From positions 1 through 20,030 of IMG/VR virus record IMGVR_UViG_3300043427_000294: a stretch of 20,030 bases of DNA; one strand, written 5' to 3'. How positions within the stretch are numbered: position 1 is the first letter of the stretch; every line of letters starts with the position of its first letter. Under the pieces are notes generated by a model. It worked only from the letters and a program-made list of their open reading frames with translations. It made no database searches and was not told the DNA's origin. Positions 13,362 through 19,305 of the stretch are shown here, in pieces. Made by a program: the position numbers and the translations under genes. This stretch comes from a virus.

Positions 13362-13691
13362 TTATGCGTTTATCCGTCTTCCTGCAATTACCAAGAGATT
13401 ATCGTATGCCATGTCTAATTGCCATGGGTAAGCTAGTGGTGGTTTAGCACCTAAGTATTTAGCATAGATAGCGTCTTGTTGTCCTTGTTCTAGGCTATGT
13501 ATGATAGCGTGTATAGTGCGTATGTTACTCATGTCTTGAGCTGAACACATTTCTTCAAAGACCTCTGAGGTTGACTCACCACCTGATGACATACCTATGC
13601 TTTTAGATGGATAACCTAGTTTGTGATTATCCCAATCCATCCACCTACCCCAATCCTCAAGGATAGATAATAAGCGTTCCATACTAATCAT
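13362..13691 (-). CDS. Phage antitermination protein Q-like
   Basis: This 109-residue protein has LLSILEDWGRWMD (7-19) then KLGYPSKS (24-31), matching the LExWGRW...GYPS opening of Q-type antitermination proteins. A helical segment follows (IRTIHAIIHSLEQGQQDAIYAKYLG, about 57-81) and an end AYDNLLVIAGRRI (95-107), reminiscent of their HTH-containing C-terminal half. Length is close to the shorter Q family members. It is the last gene of the replication operon and its stop lies just 5 nt before the -35 box of the late promoter, the same order as Q-pR' in lambdoid phages. It would bind the promoter-proximal DNA and RNA polymerase to allow readthrough of the leader terminator. The family call is from motif memory plus context; a small sigma-like or ArpU-like regulator is the main alternative. 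Confidence 0.62.
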   Translation of the reverse strand: MISMERLLSILEDWGRWMDWDNHKLGYPSKSIGMSSGGESTSEVFEEMCSAQDMSNIRTIHAIIHSLEQGQQDAIYAKYLGAKPPLAYPWQLDMAYDNLLVIAGRRINA

Positions 13692-14028
13692 ATTGTGTTA
13701 GCGTATATGCTACGCTTTGTCCAAATGTTTCTTGTGTGGTTCTTTGTTGCAAGTTATGTTTAGCGTCATCTGCATTATGTATGATAATTCCTTTTATCTG
13801 GTCATCTGTAAAGTTTGCTGTGTGTCCAAATATAGTTTGTAGTGGATGTGGTTGTGGCACGTAATAGTGCATGAGTCTATCTTGGTTATCTTTGTAAGCA
13901 TGAATAACATTTGCATCTCTCATCTCTACAAGTATGTTCTTTGTAATAGGATAGTTAGATTGTATATGTGCTGCTATGTCGTTTATTGTTCGTGGTTCTG
14001 TAAGATAAGCTAATATCTTTTCTTTCAC
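13684..14028 (-). CDS. Winged-helix DNA-binding protein, function unknown
   Basis: The product is 114 residues from GTG 14026-14028, which forms a GTGA overlap with the preceding stop. An ATG at 14053-14055 would add nine residues but has its AAGGA only 1 nt away. Residues 1-58 look like a winged helix: KEKILAYLTEPRTINDIAAH (helix-turn-helix), then a recognition-helix-like ITKNILVEMRDANVIHAY, then a wing DNQDRLMHYYV. The remainder is polar and unrecognised. It precedes the Q-like gene with an 8-nt overlap. A transcriptional regulator is likely by fold, its target unknown. Confidence 0.65.
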   Translation of the reverse strand: MKEKILAYLTEPRTINDIAAHIQSNYPITKNILVEMRDANVIHAYKDNQDRLMHYYVPQPHPLQTIFGHTANFTDDQIKGIIIHNADDAKHNLQQRTTQETFGQSVAYTLTQYD

Positions 14029-14345
14029 GATACATCTTTCACTTTGCAATGCCATTTCCTTTTATCGTCTTGATGCCAACCATGCACATGAATAGTCCAA
14101 CCTGCTTCACGAACTGCACCTACATTTTCATGGTCAGCTATTTTTTTACATCTAGCACTCATGTTACCTGCTGAAGTTGTTTGGACAGCTAATGTTTCTT
14201 TTCCTTTTAGAGCTAGTATATCTATGAAGCCAAATAAGTCTTGTCTAGTCTTACTCCAATTATTCCAATGCTCTGTAATCCAACAAGTGTATCCTTCTTC
14301 TCTTAGTTTAGCTAATGATAATTGCGTAGGTGATTTACTCGCCAT
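14025..14345 (-). CDS. PD-(D/E)XK-like nuclease-fold protein
   Basis: The product is 106 residues from ATG 14343-14345; a GTG at 14355-14357 would add four. The helix SPTQLSLAKLREEGYTCWIT is followed by a TRQDLFGFIDILAL strand (33-46) and LAVQTTSAGN (52-61), then ARCKKI and a late AGWTIHVHGW strand. This layout, an Asp on the first strand and a second strand with acidic or Gln residue, matches a restriction-endonuclease-like fold. The usual E-x-K is replaced by Q55-T-T, as in variant members. It lies among recombination genes, so DNA-end or junction processing is plausible. Catalytic activity is uncertain. Confidence 0.6.
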   Translation of the reverse strand: MASKSPTQLSLAKLREEGYTCWITEHWNNWSKTRQDLFGFIDILALKGKETLAVQTTSAGNMSARCKKIADHENVGAVREAGWTIHVHGWHQDDKRKWHCKVKDVS

Positions 14346-14538
14346 CAAACTGCTCACTACTAGGCTTAGATGTGCCTTCGTATAATCTGTCTAACTCACC
14401 TGTTGACTTGTTAAGTTCATATTCTATTAGATGCGGTGATGTATAGGCATCTTTCTTTTTCTTGCCGAATATCTTATCCCAGTTATCTTCAAACGTAGGT
14501 CTATCTGTAAACGGTCTTGGTGCGCTTCCTTTTCCCAT
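14335..14538 (-). CDS. Small phage protein, function unknown
   Basis: The 67 residues begin MGKGSAPRPFTDRPTFEDNW and continue DKIFGKKKKDA. The MGKGSAPRPF...W..IFG opening is a recurrent pattern in small phage proteins next to recombination genes, with no known function. The remainder is polar and probably partly disordered. It overlaps the downstream nuclease-like gene by 11 nt and touches the upstream DUF1364-like gene by 1 nt, so it belongs to the same coupled operon. Confidence 0.68.
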   Translation of the reverse strand: MGKGSAPRPFTDRPTFEDNWDKIFGKKKKDAYTSPHLIEYELNKSTGELDRLYEGTSKPSSEQFDGE

Positions 14539-14819
14539 TATATTATTCCTATCATTTCATGTTCCCAAAGATATTGCATTGTAGTAACGTAAGCTCTATT
14601 CCACATATCACGTCTTTCTTCTTTTGTTAAATCTTTACCCATGTCTAGTGTGTAATGGCACTCATAACATAATGCAGCACATAACGCATCTGATACTTTG
14701 ATACCCATTCCTTTGCCTTCATTTCTATGTGCAGCACAAACTGTTTCAGACATGATACCACAATGTTGACAAGGTAGCTGTCTTAAAAGTTGAGTTAGTT
14801 TTTGATTACGATATATCAC
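14538..14819 (-). CDS. DUF1364-like (NinG-type) zinc-binding nuclease
   Basis: The product is 93 residues from GTG 14817-14819, which makes a TAGTG junction with the NinB-like gene. An ATG at 14853-14855 would add a low-complexity Gly/Leu stretch and a 37-nt overlap, so the GTG is preferred. Cys17 and Cys20 (PCQHCG), His31 (AAHRN), a KGMGIKVSD segment and Cys51-x-x-Cys54-His55 followed by TLD form the HNH/zinc nuclease pattern of DUF1364. That family travels with ninB in lambdoid recombination regions. It likely nicks recombination intermediates; the exact substrate is not known. Confidence 0.72.
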   Translation of the reverse strand: MIYRNQKLTQLLRQLPCQHCGIMSETVCAAHRNEGKGMGIKVSDALCAALCYECHYTLDMGKDLTKEERRDMWNRAYVTTMQYLWEHEMIGII

Positions 14820-15175
14820 TAAAAGTCCCAACCCCAACCCATAGTCTGCGCCCATACTTCTATCTGTTGCTGGTATTCTGTCATCTCACTTGTGGTTAAT
14901 TTAGTTGTTGACTTTATAAGCTCTACAGGCATACCTGCTATTTCAGTTTGGTATCGTAAGAATTTATATCCCATGAGTTCGTGTATCTTGTCTTTTTCTA
15001 TGCCTAAATGGTTACCTATGCTTGTATACAATTCCCATAATCTCTCGTTCTGCTGTAAACTCCTGTTAAGTTTTGCGTCTGTTACTGTAACACGCCACCG
15101 TTTAGTAAAGTCAAGAGATTTTAATTTCTCGTACAACATGGGTAGGTTTTGCTGATTTAATGTCCACTTTATCAT
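14819..15175 (-). CDS. ninB: NinB-family recombination protein
   Basis: This 118-residue protein has length near that of lambda NinB (Orf). The core NRSLQQNERLWELYTSIGNH (37-56) followed by HELMGYKFL (65-73), and the C-terminal TTKLTTSEMTEYQQQIE region (about 90-106), match the family signature. NinB binds single-stranded DNA and SSB and can substitute for RecFOR functions. The gene precedes a DUF1364-like nuclease as in lambdoid ninR-type regions. A GGA element lies 7 nt before its start, inside the end of the 57-aa ORF. Confidence 0.85.
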   Translation of the reverse strand: MIKWTLNQQNLPMLYEKLKSLDFTKRWRVTVTDAKLNRSLQQNERLWELYTSIGNHLGIEKDKIHELMGYKFLRYQTEIAGMPVELIKSTTKLTTSEMTEYQQQIEVWAQTMGWGWDF

Positions 15176-15284
15176 CTCTCCATCCTTTCGTTTTAAATAC
15201 TTGTCCGTCTTTAGATACAGCTTTATATTCTATATCTGAACCAAATAGCTTTTTACACTCTTTAATAAAATCATTTATGGTCAT
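15111..15284 (-). CDS. 57-aa ORF overlapping ninB, function unknown
   Basis: The frame runs from ATG 15282-15284 to TGA 15111-15113, encoding MTINDFIKECKKLFGSDIEY followed by KAVSKDGQVFKTKGWRDDKV and a short end. It fills the otherwise empty 95 nt between the 68-aa gene and ninB, overlapping them by 14 and 65 nt. The N-terminal part reads like a real amphipathic protein, and the part overlapping ninB is less convincing. The ribosome site (GGAT, 5 nt away) is weak. No family is recognised. Confidence 0.5.
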   Translation of the reverse strand: MTINDFIKECKKLFGSDIEYKAVSKDGQVFKTKGWRDDKVDIKSAKPTHVVREIKIS

Positions 15285-15477
15285 GGTTTATCCAATTCTT
15301 ATCCCACATGTCTTTATAGTGGTCATCTTTGTAAAAGTCTTCACGTTTCCATCTATCAAACTTTTGTCTAACTTTCAATGGTAATATTTCTTTAGGTTTA
15401 TCTTCCCTTTGCACAACATATTCTACTGCATTGTAAAGAGATGTGATAGTTGTGATTGGTATATTATCTAATGTCAT
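15271..15477 (-). CDS. Small phage protein after the helicase gene, function unknown
   Basis: This 68-residue, very polar protein starts MTLDNIPITTITSLYNAVEY and has a charged, aromatic second half (PLKVRQKFDRWKREDFYKDD and so on) with Asp, Lys, His and Trp clusters. It begins on an ATGA overlap with the helicase stop, so it is certainly in the same operon. It resembles no family I can name; the helicase linkage suggests a replication accessory role, which is inference only. Confidence 0.65.
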   Translation of the reverse strand: MTLDNIPITTITSLYNAVEYVVQREDKPKEILPLKVRQKFDRWKREDFYKDDHYKDMWDKNWINHDHK

Positions 15478-16388
15478 GGACTCTCCTTATATCTCAATCC
15501 TTTATTGTCAAAATAAAATCCCCAACTGCCTTCAATCGGATAATTACGTTGTTTTTGTAAGTATACTACACAATCAGGAACGCCTTTTAATTCTTCGGCA
15601 GTTTTTTCACCATTTTCAATATCACGTTCTTTTTTCTTGCATCTGTAAACGCATAAGATATTATCTGCAAGGTTACGAATATGAGAGCTGCCTAAAATGT
15701 GAGTTGCGTCTGGAGCTATAGTTTCATCTGCCATTTTACGAGTATGTGCTACTAAAAATATATGGATGTTTAAATCACGACAAGATGTTGCAAGTCTATC
15801 AATAAATAATTTTTGCTTTTCGTAGTTGTCTTCAGATATATCACTCATTTTCATAAGACTGTCTATCACAAATACTTCTACACCTAAGACATGTTTGCCA
15901 TAGTAAAGCGTAGCTATCATATCGTCTGTAGTAGTGCTTCCTGTTTGGTCATATATCCATAGTTTGTCAGATGCACGAGTGCAAAACTTTTTAATAAAAT
16001 CTTCTGTGGGGTCTGTAGACTTTAAGGTTTGCTGTATCATACGAGAAAGAGTAAGCACAGCTCTCATCTCAAGGCTACTTATCAAGCATTTAGTTTGTTG
16101 ACCCATAAGAGCTAATATGACTTGCGAAAGCCATAACGATTTGCCATGTGAACTTACACCGGTTACAATTGTAAGCTCTGACATTCTTACCCTAAAGTCT
16201 TGTTCAGTTTTTACAAAGCCCAATGACAAACCTGAAGATATTTCTTCAGAAAAGTATTTAACAACATCATCTGTGAATACTGAAGCATCCTTTACAAGAA
16301 ACTCGCTAGTTCCATATTCAGTATTGTAGTATTCATTAATGTCTTTTTTTGTTATGGTTAATTTATCTAATGCTTCTCCAATTTTCAT
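15474..16388 (-). CDS. DnaB-type replicative helicase (RecA-like domain only)
   Basis: The product is 304 residues from ATG 16386-16388, which forms an ATGA overlap with the initiator stop; ATG 16401-16403 would add five residues. Walker A GVSSHGKS lies at 77-84, Walker B VFVIDSLMKM at 172-181, the H4-like FLVAHTRK at 211-218 and an arginine-containing VYLQKQRNYP near the end. Length and motifs fit a reduced DnaB C-terminal/T7 gp4-like ATPase. The DnaG-interacting N-terminal domain of full DnaB is absent, so it probably relies on a host primase or another factor. It should form a ring that unwinds the phage replication fork and be loaded by the preceding initiator. Confidence 0.83.
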   Translation of the reverse strand: MKIGEALDKLTITKKDINEYYNTEYGTSEFLVKDASVFTDDVVKYFSEEISSGLSLGFVKTEQDFRVRMSELTIVTGVSSHGKSLWLSQVILALMGQQTKCLISSLEMRAVLTLSRMIQQTLKSTDPTEDFIKKFCTRASDKLWIYDQTGSTTTDDMIATLYYGKHVLGVEVFVIDSLMKMSDISEDNYEKQKLFIDRLATSCRDLNIHIFLVAHTRKMADETIAPDATHILGSSHIRNLADNILCVYRCKKKERDIENGEKTAEELKGVPDCVVYLQKQRNYPIEGSWGFYFDNKGLRYKESP

Positions 16389-16984
16389 TTCGCATTGTCC
16401 CATGGGTTTCTAATTTTTGGCATATTACCATCTTCCCACCTCTCCTGGTTAATTAATGTCATAGGTGCTGGCACAAACCCTTCTTTCCATTGTTTAGTTT
16501 CTTTCATAGTTTTGACATAGCCTATAACTTTATCAGCTATTGAGTCAAGGTCTTTTGCTTGCCACTTTTCCATACAACCTTTTTTGTTAGTTTTACGAAC
16601 AGGTGGATATAAATTCCAGAACTCATCAAAACGCACAATGGTTTTTATATTCTTATCTAATCTATCTCTTATCTTATCTGTTATATAATTTGTATATAAT
16701 TTGTCTATATTTTCACTTTTTTCAAACCAAGTATCTAATTCTATTAGTATTTTTTCTACAAATGCTATAGGTTTTCTTAAACGAAACGCAATGTCATAGG
16801 CATTGGGTAAAACACCGTTTGACTCACTTGCTAAACACCATAATTTGAATAAAGTAGCCTGTTTTACATCATCCATTTTCATAAAATCAGGGTCATTTAA
16901 CAAGTCACGACCATAGCATTTAAACCATTTCATATCGCTTTTATGCTTAAAATGTTGAAACTTGTCCCAGTTCTTAATTTTCAT
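16385..16984 (-). CDS. Replication initiator / helicase loader, lambda O-like
   Basis: The protein has 199 residues. The N-terminal part (FKCYGRDLLNDPDFMKMDDV, then ATLFKLWCLASESNGVLP, then IAFRLR) looks like the winged-helix domain of phage replisome organisers. The C-terminal part (FDEFWNLYPPVRKTNKKGCM, then a helical region ending PAPMTLINQERWED) is the recurrent end of phage O-like/DnaB-loading initiators. A strong AAGGAG precedes the ATG, and the helicase follows on a 4-nt overlap, the usual initiator-helicase pair. It should bind the phage origin, which is not identified here but might lie within this gene or in the nearby AT-rich intergenic region. Confidence 0.78.
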   Translation of the reverse strand: MKIKNWDKFQHFKHKSDMKWFKCYGRDLLNDPDFMKMDDVKQATLFKLWCLASESNGVLPNAYDIAFRLRKPIAFVEKILIELDTWFEKSENIDKLYTNYITDKIRDRLDKNIKTIVRFDEFWNLYPPVRKTNKKGCMEKWQAKDLDSIADKVIGYVKTMKETKQWKEGFVPAPMTLINQERWEDGNMPKIRNPWDNAK

Positions 16985-16993
16985 ATACTCTCC

Positions 16994-17170
16994 TTAAAAT
17001 AAACATTCTTCATATAATTCTGTCATTGGCACAACTTTTGCTTTAGGCAAAACATGGAGCTTACATTCTGGTCTATTCTCAAGAAACCATTTAGCAGAAG
17101 CCTTGTTACTAAAGGCTCTCAAAGGTTTTCCATCAAATTCGTCTAAGATAATATACCGTAAGTTTTCCAT
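16994..17170 (-). CDS. Small protein leading the replication operon, function unknown
   Basis: The product is 58 residues from ATG 17168-17170, beginning MENLRYIILDEFDGKPLRAF; an ATG at 17180-17182 or a GTG at 17186-17188 would extend it by four or six residues. YIILDEFDGKPLRAF, ASAKWFLENRPECKL and a terminal ELYEECLF are patterns I recall from small proteins preceding phage initiator genes. No ribosome site is present and the candidate promoter's start would fall only a few bases before this ATG, so it may be leaderless. It ends 9 nt before the initiator's start. Confidence 0.68.
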   Translation of the reverse strand: MENLRYIILDEFDGKPLRAFSNKASAKWFLENRPECKLHVLPKAKVVPMTELYEECLF

Positions 17171-17180
17171 TGGGAAAAAC

Positions 17181-17207
17181 ATTATCACAGCTAATTTCTA
17201 TTTGCAA
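17181..17207 (-). promoter_or_regulatory. Candidate leftward early promoter
   Basis: The minus strand shows TTGCAA (17207-17202), a short 15-nt spacer, then TG-T-GATAAT (-10 at 17186-17181, with an extended -10 TG). The start would be at about 17174, just before the ATG at 17170. The short spacer makes it only a moderate match, and other AT-rich hexamers lie nearby. Confidence 0.33.
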
Positions 17208-17313
17208 GATATTTAATTAAAATTATTTTTATATATTTATTATATAGCTATTGTATATTTTTTTGTACGTGATATAGTTCTGTTGTAGTAATTAATTAAC
17301 AAGGAGAGAAAAA
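17189..17313. other. AT-rich divergent intergenic region
   Basis: About 125 bases separate the divergent replication and early operons, very rich in A and T. It holds a rightward promoter candidate (17251-17278), part of a leftward one (17181-17207), and short AT palindromes such as TTTAATTAAA at 17212-17221 and TTAATTAA at 17292-17299. These could serve as operators or an easily melted origin element, but their information content is low. No repressor gene and no iteron array were seen. Confidence 0.5.
17251..17278 (+). promoter_or_regulatory. Rightward early promoter candidate
   Basis: TTGTAT at 17251-17256 is followed after 16 nt by TATAGT at 17273-17278. Transcription would start near 17285, giving a leader of about 29 nt with the AAGGAGAG ribosome site before the 57-aa gene. 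A good but not consensus match in an AT-rich background. Confidence 0.5.
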
Positions 17314-17487
17314 ATGAAAGTAAATGTTGACGTAAGACAAGGTGAAGGAGAAAATAATGGTTGTGTATTTGTAACCATAGGTGATTGGGTTGTTTATCTT
17401 GACAACTCAACAGGAGAAAAAATTGTTGAGACTTATGACAAAGAAACTAGTGCCAGACCTTTTTATAAATATGACCAAAGAATTTAA
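17314..17487 (+). CDS. 57-aa early protein, function unknown
   Basis: The frame runs from ATG 17314-17316 to TAA 17485-17487 with a perfect AAGGAGAG 6-8 nt upstream. The protein [20 protein letters not shown] continues [20 protein letters not shown] and ends in an aromatic, charged tail. Alternating hydrophobic residues suggest a small beta-sheet protein. It is the first gene after the rightward promoter candidate, where many phages place small host-takeover or anti-defence proteins; no such role can be shown here. Confidence 0.75.
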   Translation: MKVNVDVRQGEGENNGCVFVTIGDWVVYLDNSTGEKIVETYDKETSARPFYKYDQRI

Positions 17488-17510
17488 TTAATATTAAACA
17501 AGGAGAGTAT

Positions 17511-17765
17511 ATGAACTACGCAGAAGCTAAAAAAATAGTAGGAAACCAACCTACTTATGCACTAAAAAATATGGTAAAGGCATTACAAATGCTTACATTT
17601 TTAAATACCCCAGAAGACTGGAAAAGACTAGAAGCTGCAAAAATAGTACTTAAGGGTAAAAAAGCAGACAAACCAGAACCATTTAAGCAATATGCGCTTA
17701 CTGGTGGTAAAGATGTTAAATGTATAGCAAATGGTAATACTTGGGCAGAAAGTGAGGTTGTATGA
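17511..17765 (+). CDS. 84-aa early protein, function unknown
   Basis: The protein has 84 residues with AAGGAG before the ATG. It begins [20 protein letters not shown] and has a helical first half ([25 protein letters not shown]), then a Lys-rich link and a short beta-like end ([17 protein letters not shown]). No family is recognised. It overlaps the next gene by an ATGA junction, so the two are coupled. It lies in the early rightward operon. Confidence 0.7.
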   Translation: MNYAEAKKIVGNQPTYALKNMVKALQMLTFLNTPEDWKRLEAAKIVLKGKKADKPEPFKQYALTGGKDVKCIANGNTWAESEVV

Positions 17766-17965
17766 ATGAATATCCAATAGGCACTAAATTTATGACTGGA
17801 GGTAAATTTCCTAATGAATGTACTGTTATAGATATTTTTAAGACATATAACAAACAAAATGAATTAGTTAAAACCCAGTATTGTGCAACTCATATATTTT
17901 TAGGTCAAACTGTTACTGATTATTCTGTTCCAGCAGCAACTATTGCAAGAGGTTTAATTAAATAA
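17762..17965 (+). CDS. 67-aa early protein of a recurrent phage family, function unknown
   Basis: This 67-residue, probably all-beta protein has [20 protein letters not shown] (6-25), then [11 protein letters not shown], and then a [17 protein letters not shown] end. The arrangement GTK(F/Y)MTxGKxPxECTVxDI with a late GQTVTDY resembles small phage proteins I have seen before but cannot name. The start overlaps the preceding stop (ATGA). The last codons are followed by the promoter candidate for the next gene. Confidence 0.7.
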   Translation: MNEYPIGTKFMTGGKFPNECTVIDIFKTYNKQNELVKTQYCATHIFLGQTVTDYSVPAATIARGLIK

Positions 17966-17972
17966 AAAAGTA

Positions 17973-18000
17973 TTGCATTTATTTTAAATATGTATATACT
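17973..18000 (+). promoter_or_regulatory. Promoter candidate for the 187-aa gene and downstream operon
   Basis: TTGCAT (17973-17978), 16 nt, TATACT (17995-18000), in the 67-nt gap before the 187-aa gene, which carries AAGGAGAG. The spacer length equals that of the first rightward promoter candidate. Start would be near 18007, giving a leader of about 26 nt. Confidence 0.52.
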
Positions 18001-18032
18001 GTGTATATAAACATTATATAAGGAGAGAAAAA

Positions 18033-18596
18033 ATGGCAGTAAAAAAAGAAAGATATATTCCAGCAGGTTATGTACCACTAGCAATAGATAACCCAGCAGA
18101 CGTAGTTGTTTATACAAACAATGGTGCAAATAACAAATGGTCTGCTATTTGTTTTGCTGGTAAAGCTGTTAATCCTACCTGGTACTACCTATTCAAAAAT
18201 GAAGAAGCTATGTTAGCTCAAGTTGCTAGAACTGTTAATAACAGAATTGCTAGAGCTGCAGAAGTTGCAAAATACAAAGCAGAAAGACTTGCTCCTACTG
18301 ATTTAAAAGAAGGTGACATTCTTTATTGTAGTTGGGGTTATGACCAGACTCAAGTTGACTTTTATAAAGTTAAAGAAGTATTAGGTAACAATAGAATTAA
18401 AATTGTTCCTATGACAGCAGTAGTTAAAGAACAAAGTACTGGTGCTGATTATATGGTAGCTGGTGAAGAAAAAGGCGAGCCAATGTTAAAAATTGCAAAT
18501 GGCAAGCAAAATAGTGTTAAAATTACTAGCTTTTCAAATGCTTACCTTTGGGATGGTCAACCTAAATATGAAACAGCTTTTGGATATGGGAGATAA
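18033..18596 (+). CDS. 187-aa early protein, function unknown
   Basis: The protein has 187 residues, a strong AAGGAGAG ribosome site and apparently its own promoter. It opens MAVKKERYIPAGYVPLAIDN. WSAICFAGKAVNPTWYYLFK (36-55) and a following RTVNNRIARAAEVAKYKAER helix form a first part. Then LKEGDILYCSWGYDQTQVDF (91-110) and YKVKEVLGNNRIKIVPM form a beta domain. The GDILYxSWGYDQTxVDFYxV motif is one I recall from phage and plasmid proteins encoded near antirestriction genes, though no enzyme motif is visible. A host-interaction role would be a guess. Confidence 0.72.
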   Translation: MAVKKERYIPAGYVPLAIDNPADVVVYTNNGANNKWSAICFAGKAVNPTWYYLFKNEEAMLAQVARTVNNRIARAAEVAKYKAERLAPTDLKEGDILYCSWGYDQTQVDFYKVKEVLGNNRIKIVPMTAVVKEQSTGADYMVAGEEKGEPMLKIANGKQNSVKITSFSNAYLWDGQPKYETAFGYGR

Positions 18597-18598
18597 TT

Positions 18599-18694
18599 AT
18601 GAAGATTAAAACAATGATTATTACAGCAATAGCTTTTTGGTGTTATGTAGGTTTATGCCTATATGTTATGGGTAAGTTGGCAGGTGCAATATGA
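18599..18694 (+). CDS. 31-aa single-span membrane peptide
   Basis: The frame runs from ATG 18599-18601 to TGA 18692-18694, with GGGAGA in the end of the preceding gene as ribosome site. MKIKTMIITAIAFWCYVGLC continues LYVMGKLAGAI. Two Lys residues precede a hydrophobic stretch of about 20 residues, which should be one membrane helix with the N-terminus inside. It overlaps the next micro-ORF by ATGA. Known functions of such peptides vary (holin-like, regulators of membrane proteins); none can be assigned. Confidence 0.55.
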   Translation: MKIKTMIITAIAFWCYVGLCLYVMGKLAGAI

Positions 18695-18756
18695 ACAAAT
18701 ACATATGGCTATTCCTTTTTGTATTTTGGGGGTATATAATATGGCGAATGGTTTAA
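18691..18756 (+). CDS. 21-aa single-span membrane peptide
   Basis: The frame runs from ATG 18691-18693 (ATGA overlap with the preceding stop) to TAA 18754-18756. Its 21 residues, MNKYIWLFLFVFWGYIIWRM plus Val, are almost wholly hydrophobic and aromatic with Arg near the end. It would form one membrane helix. There is no separate ribosome site, so it depends on coupling to the 31-aa ORF. So short a frame can arise by chance; the tandem arrangement with a second membrane peptide raises its credibility. Confidence 0.4.
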   Translation: MNKYIWLFLFVFWGYIIWRMV

Positions 18757-18911
18757 AGCGTATCGCTGAAATATTACCAGAAGTATGGAAAGACTTAGAA
18801 GAATTTAATAAACGATTTGATGAAAGGGAGAGAGCAAATGAGTCAACAACAGTTTTACGACCAGGTGATGATGGAACAACACCAACAACAGGAGAGAAAA
18901 ATGAACTATAA
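18741..18911 (+). CDS. 56-aa protein before the annealing-protein gene
   Basis: The start is taken at ATG 18741-18743, with a GGGGG element about 9 nt upstream; longer readings would overlap the membrane peptides. MANGLKRIAEILPEVWKDLE is a predicted amphipathic helix, continued by EFNKRFDERERANE, and the last 20 residues are Thr/Pro/Gly-rich and probably disordered. It overlaps the preceding micro-ORF by 16 nt and the annealing-protein start by 11 nt. Function unknown. Confidence 0.58.
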   Translation: MANGLKRIAEILPEVWKDLEEFNKRFDERERANESTTVLRPGDDGTTPTTGEKNEL

Positions 18912-19305
18912 CGAACTACGTAAGATTAATGTATCAGACCACATTGAGAAAAAGAATGGTCTATCATACTTATCATGGGCTTGGGCTGTGGATACTCTTC
19001 TACAGCAAGACCCAACTGCTACATGGACTTATGGCGAACCTAAACAGTTTGGTGAAACACTTATGGTATTCTGCACAGTACATGCGTTTGGTAAGTCTAT
19101 GACTTCACAATTACCTGTGCTTAACTTTAGAAACCAAGCTATTCCTAACCCTGATGCTATGGCAGTTAATACAGCTATGCAGCGTTGTTTAGCTAAAGCT
19201 ATTGCATTACATGGTATTGGCTTATACATATATTCTGGTGAAGACATAGCTCCTGATACAGAACAACCAACATTAAAAGCTGTATCTAGCAAGGACTTCC
19301 TATGA
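18901..19305 (+). CDS. Sak3/DUF1071-family single-strand annealing protein
   Basis: The product is 134 residues from ATG 18901-18903, preceded by AGGAGAG 5-6 nt upstream. YLSWAWAVDTLLQQDPTATW (23-42) with a TYGEP and a MVFCTVHAFGKS segment (55-66), and NPDAMAVNTAMQRCLAKAIA (83-102) followed by LHGIGLYIYSGEDI, are the DUF1071 signature. Such proteins anneal complementary single strands during phage recombination. The exonuclease gene follows on a 4-nt overlap, giving the usual two-gene Red-like pair. An in-frame ATG at 18838-18840 with GGGAGAG upstream could give a 155-residue form with a Gln-rich N-terminus. Confidence 0.85.
   Translation: MNYNELRKINVSDHIEKKNGLSYLSWAWAVDTLLQQDPTATWTYGEPKQFGETLMVFCTVHAFGKSMTSQLPVLNFRNQAIPNPDAMAVNTAMQRCLAKAIALHGIGLYIYSGEDIAPDTEQPTLKAVSSKDFL

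Noticed and set aside
14161-16329. Plus-strand open frames within the replication operon (such as 14892-15155, 15443-15721 and 16117-16329).
   Set aside because: They lie antisense to ninB, helicase and neighbouring genes, with no ribosome sites or recognisable domains.
17189-17313. CRISPR array, iterons or an attachment site.
   Set aside because: No regularly spaced repeat or long direct repeat is present; the short AT palindromes have too little information, and no integrase gene is nearby.
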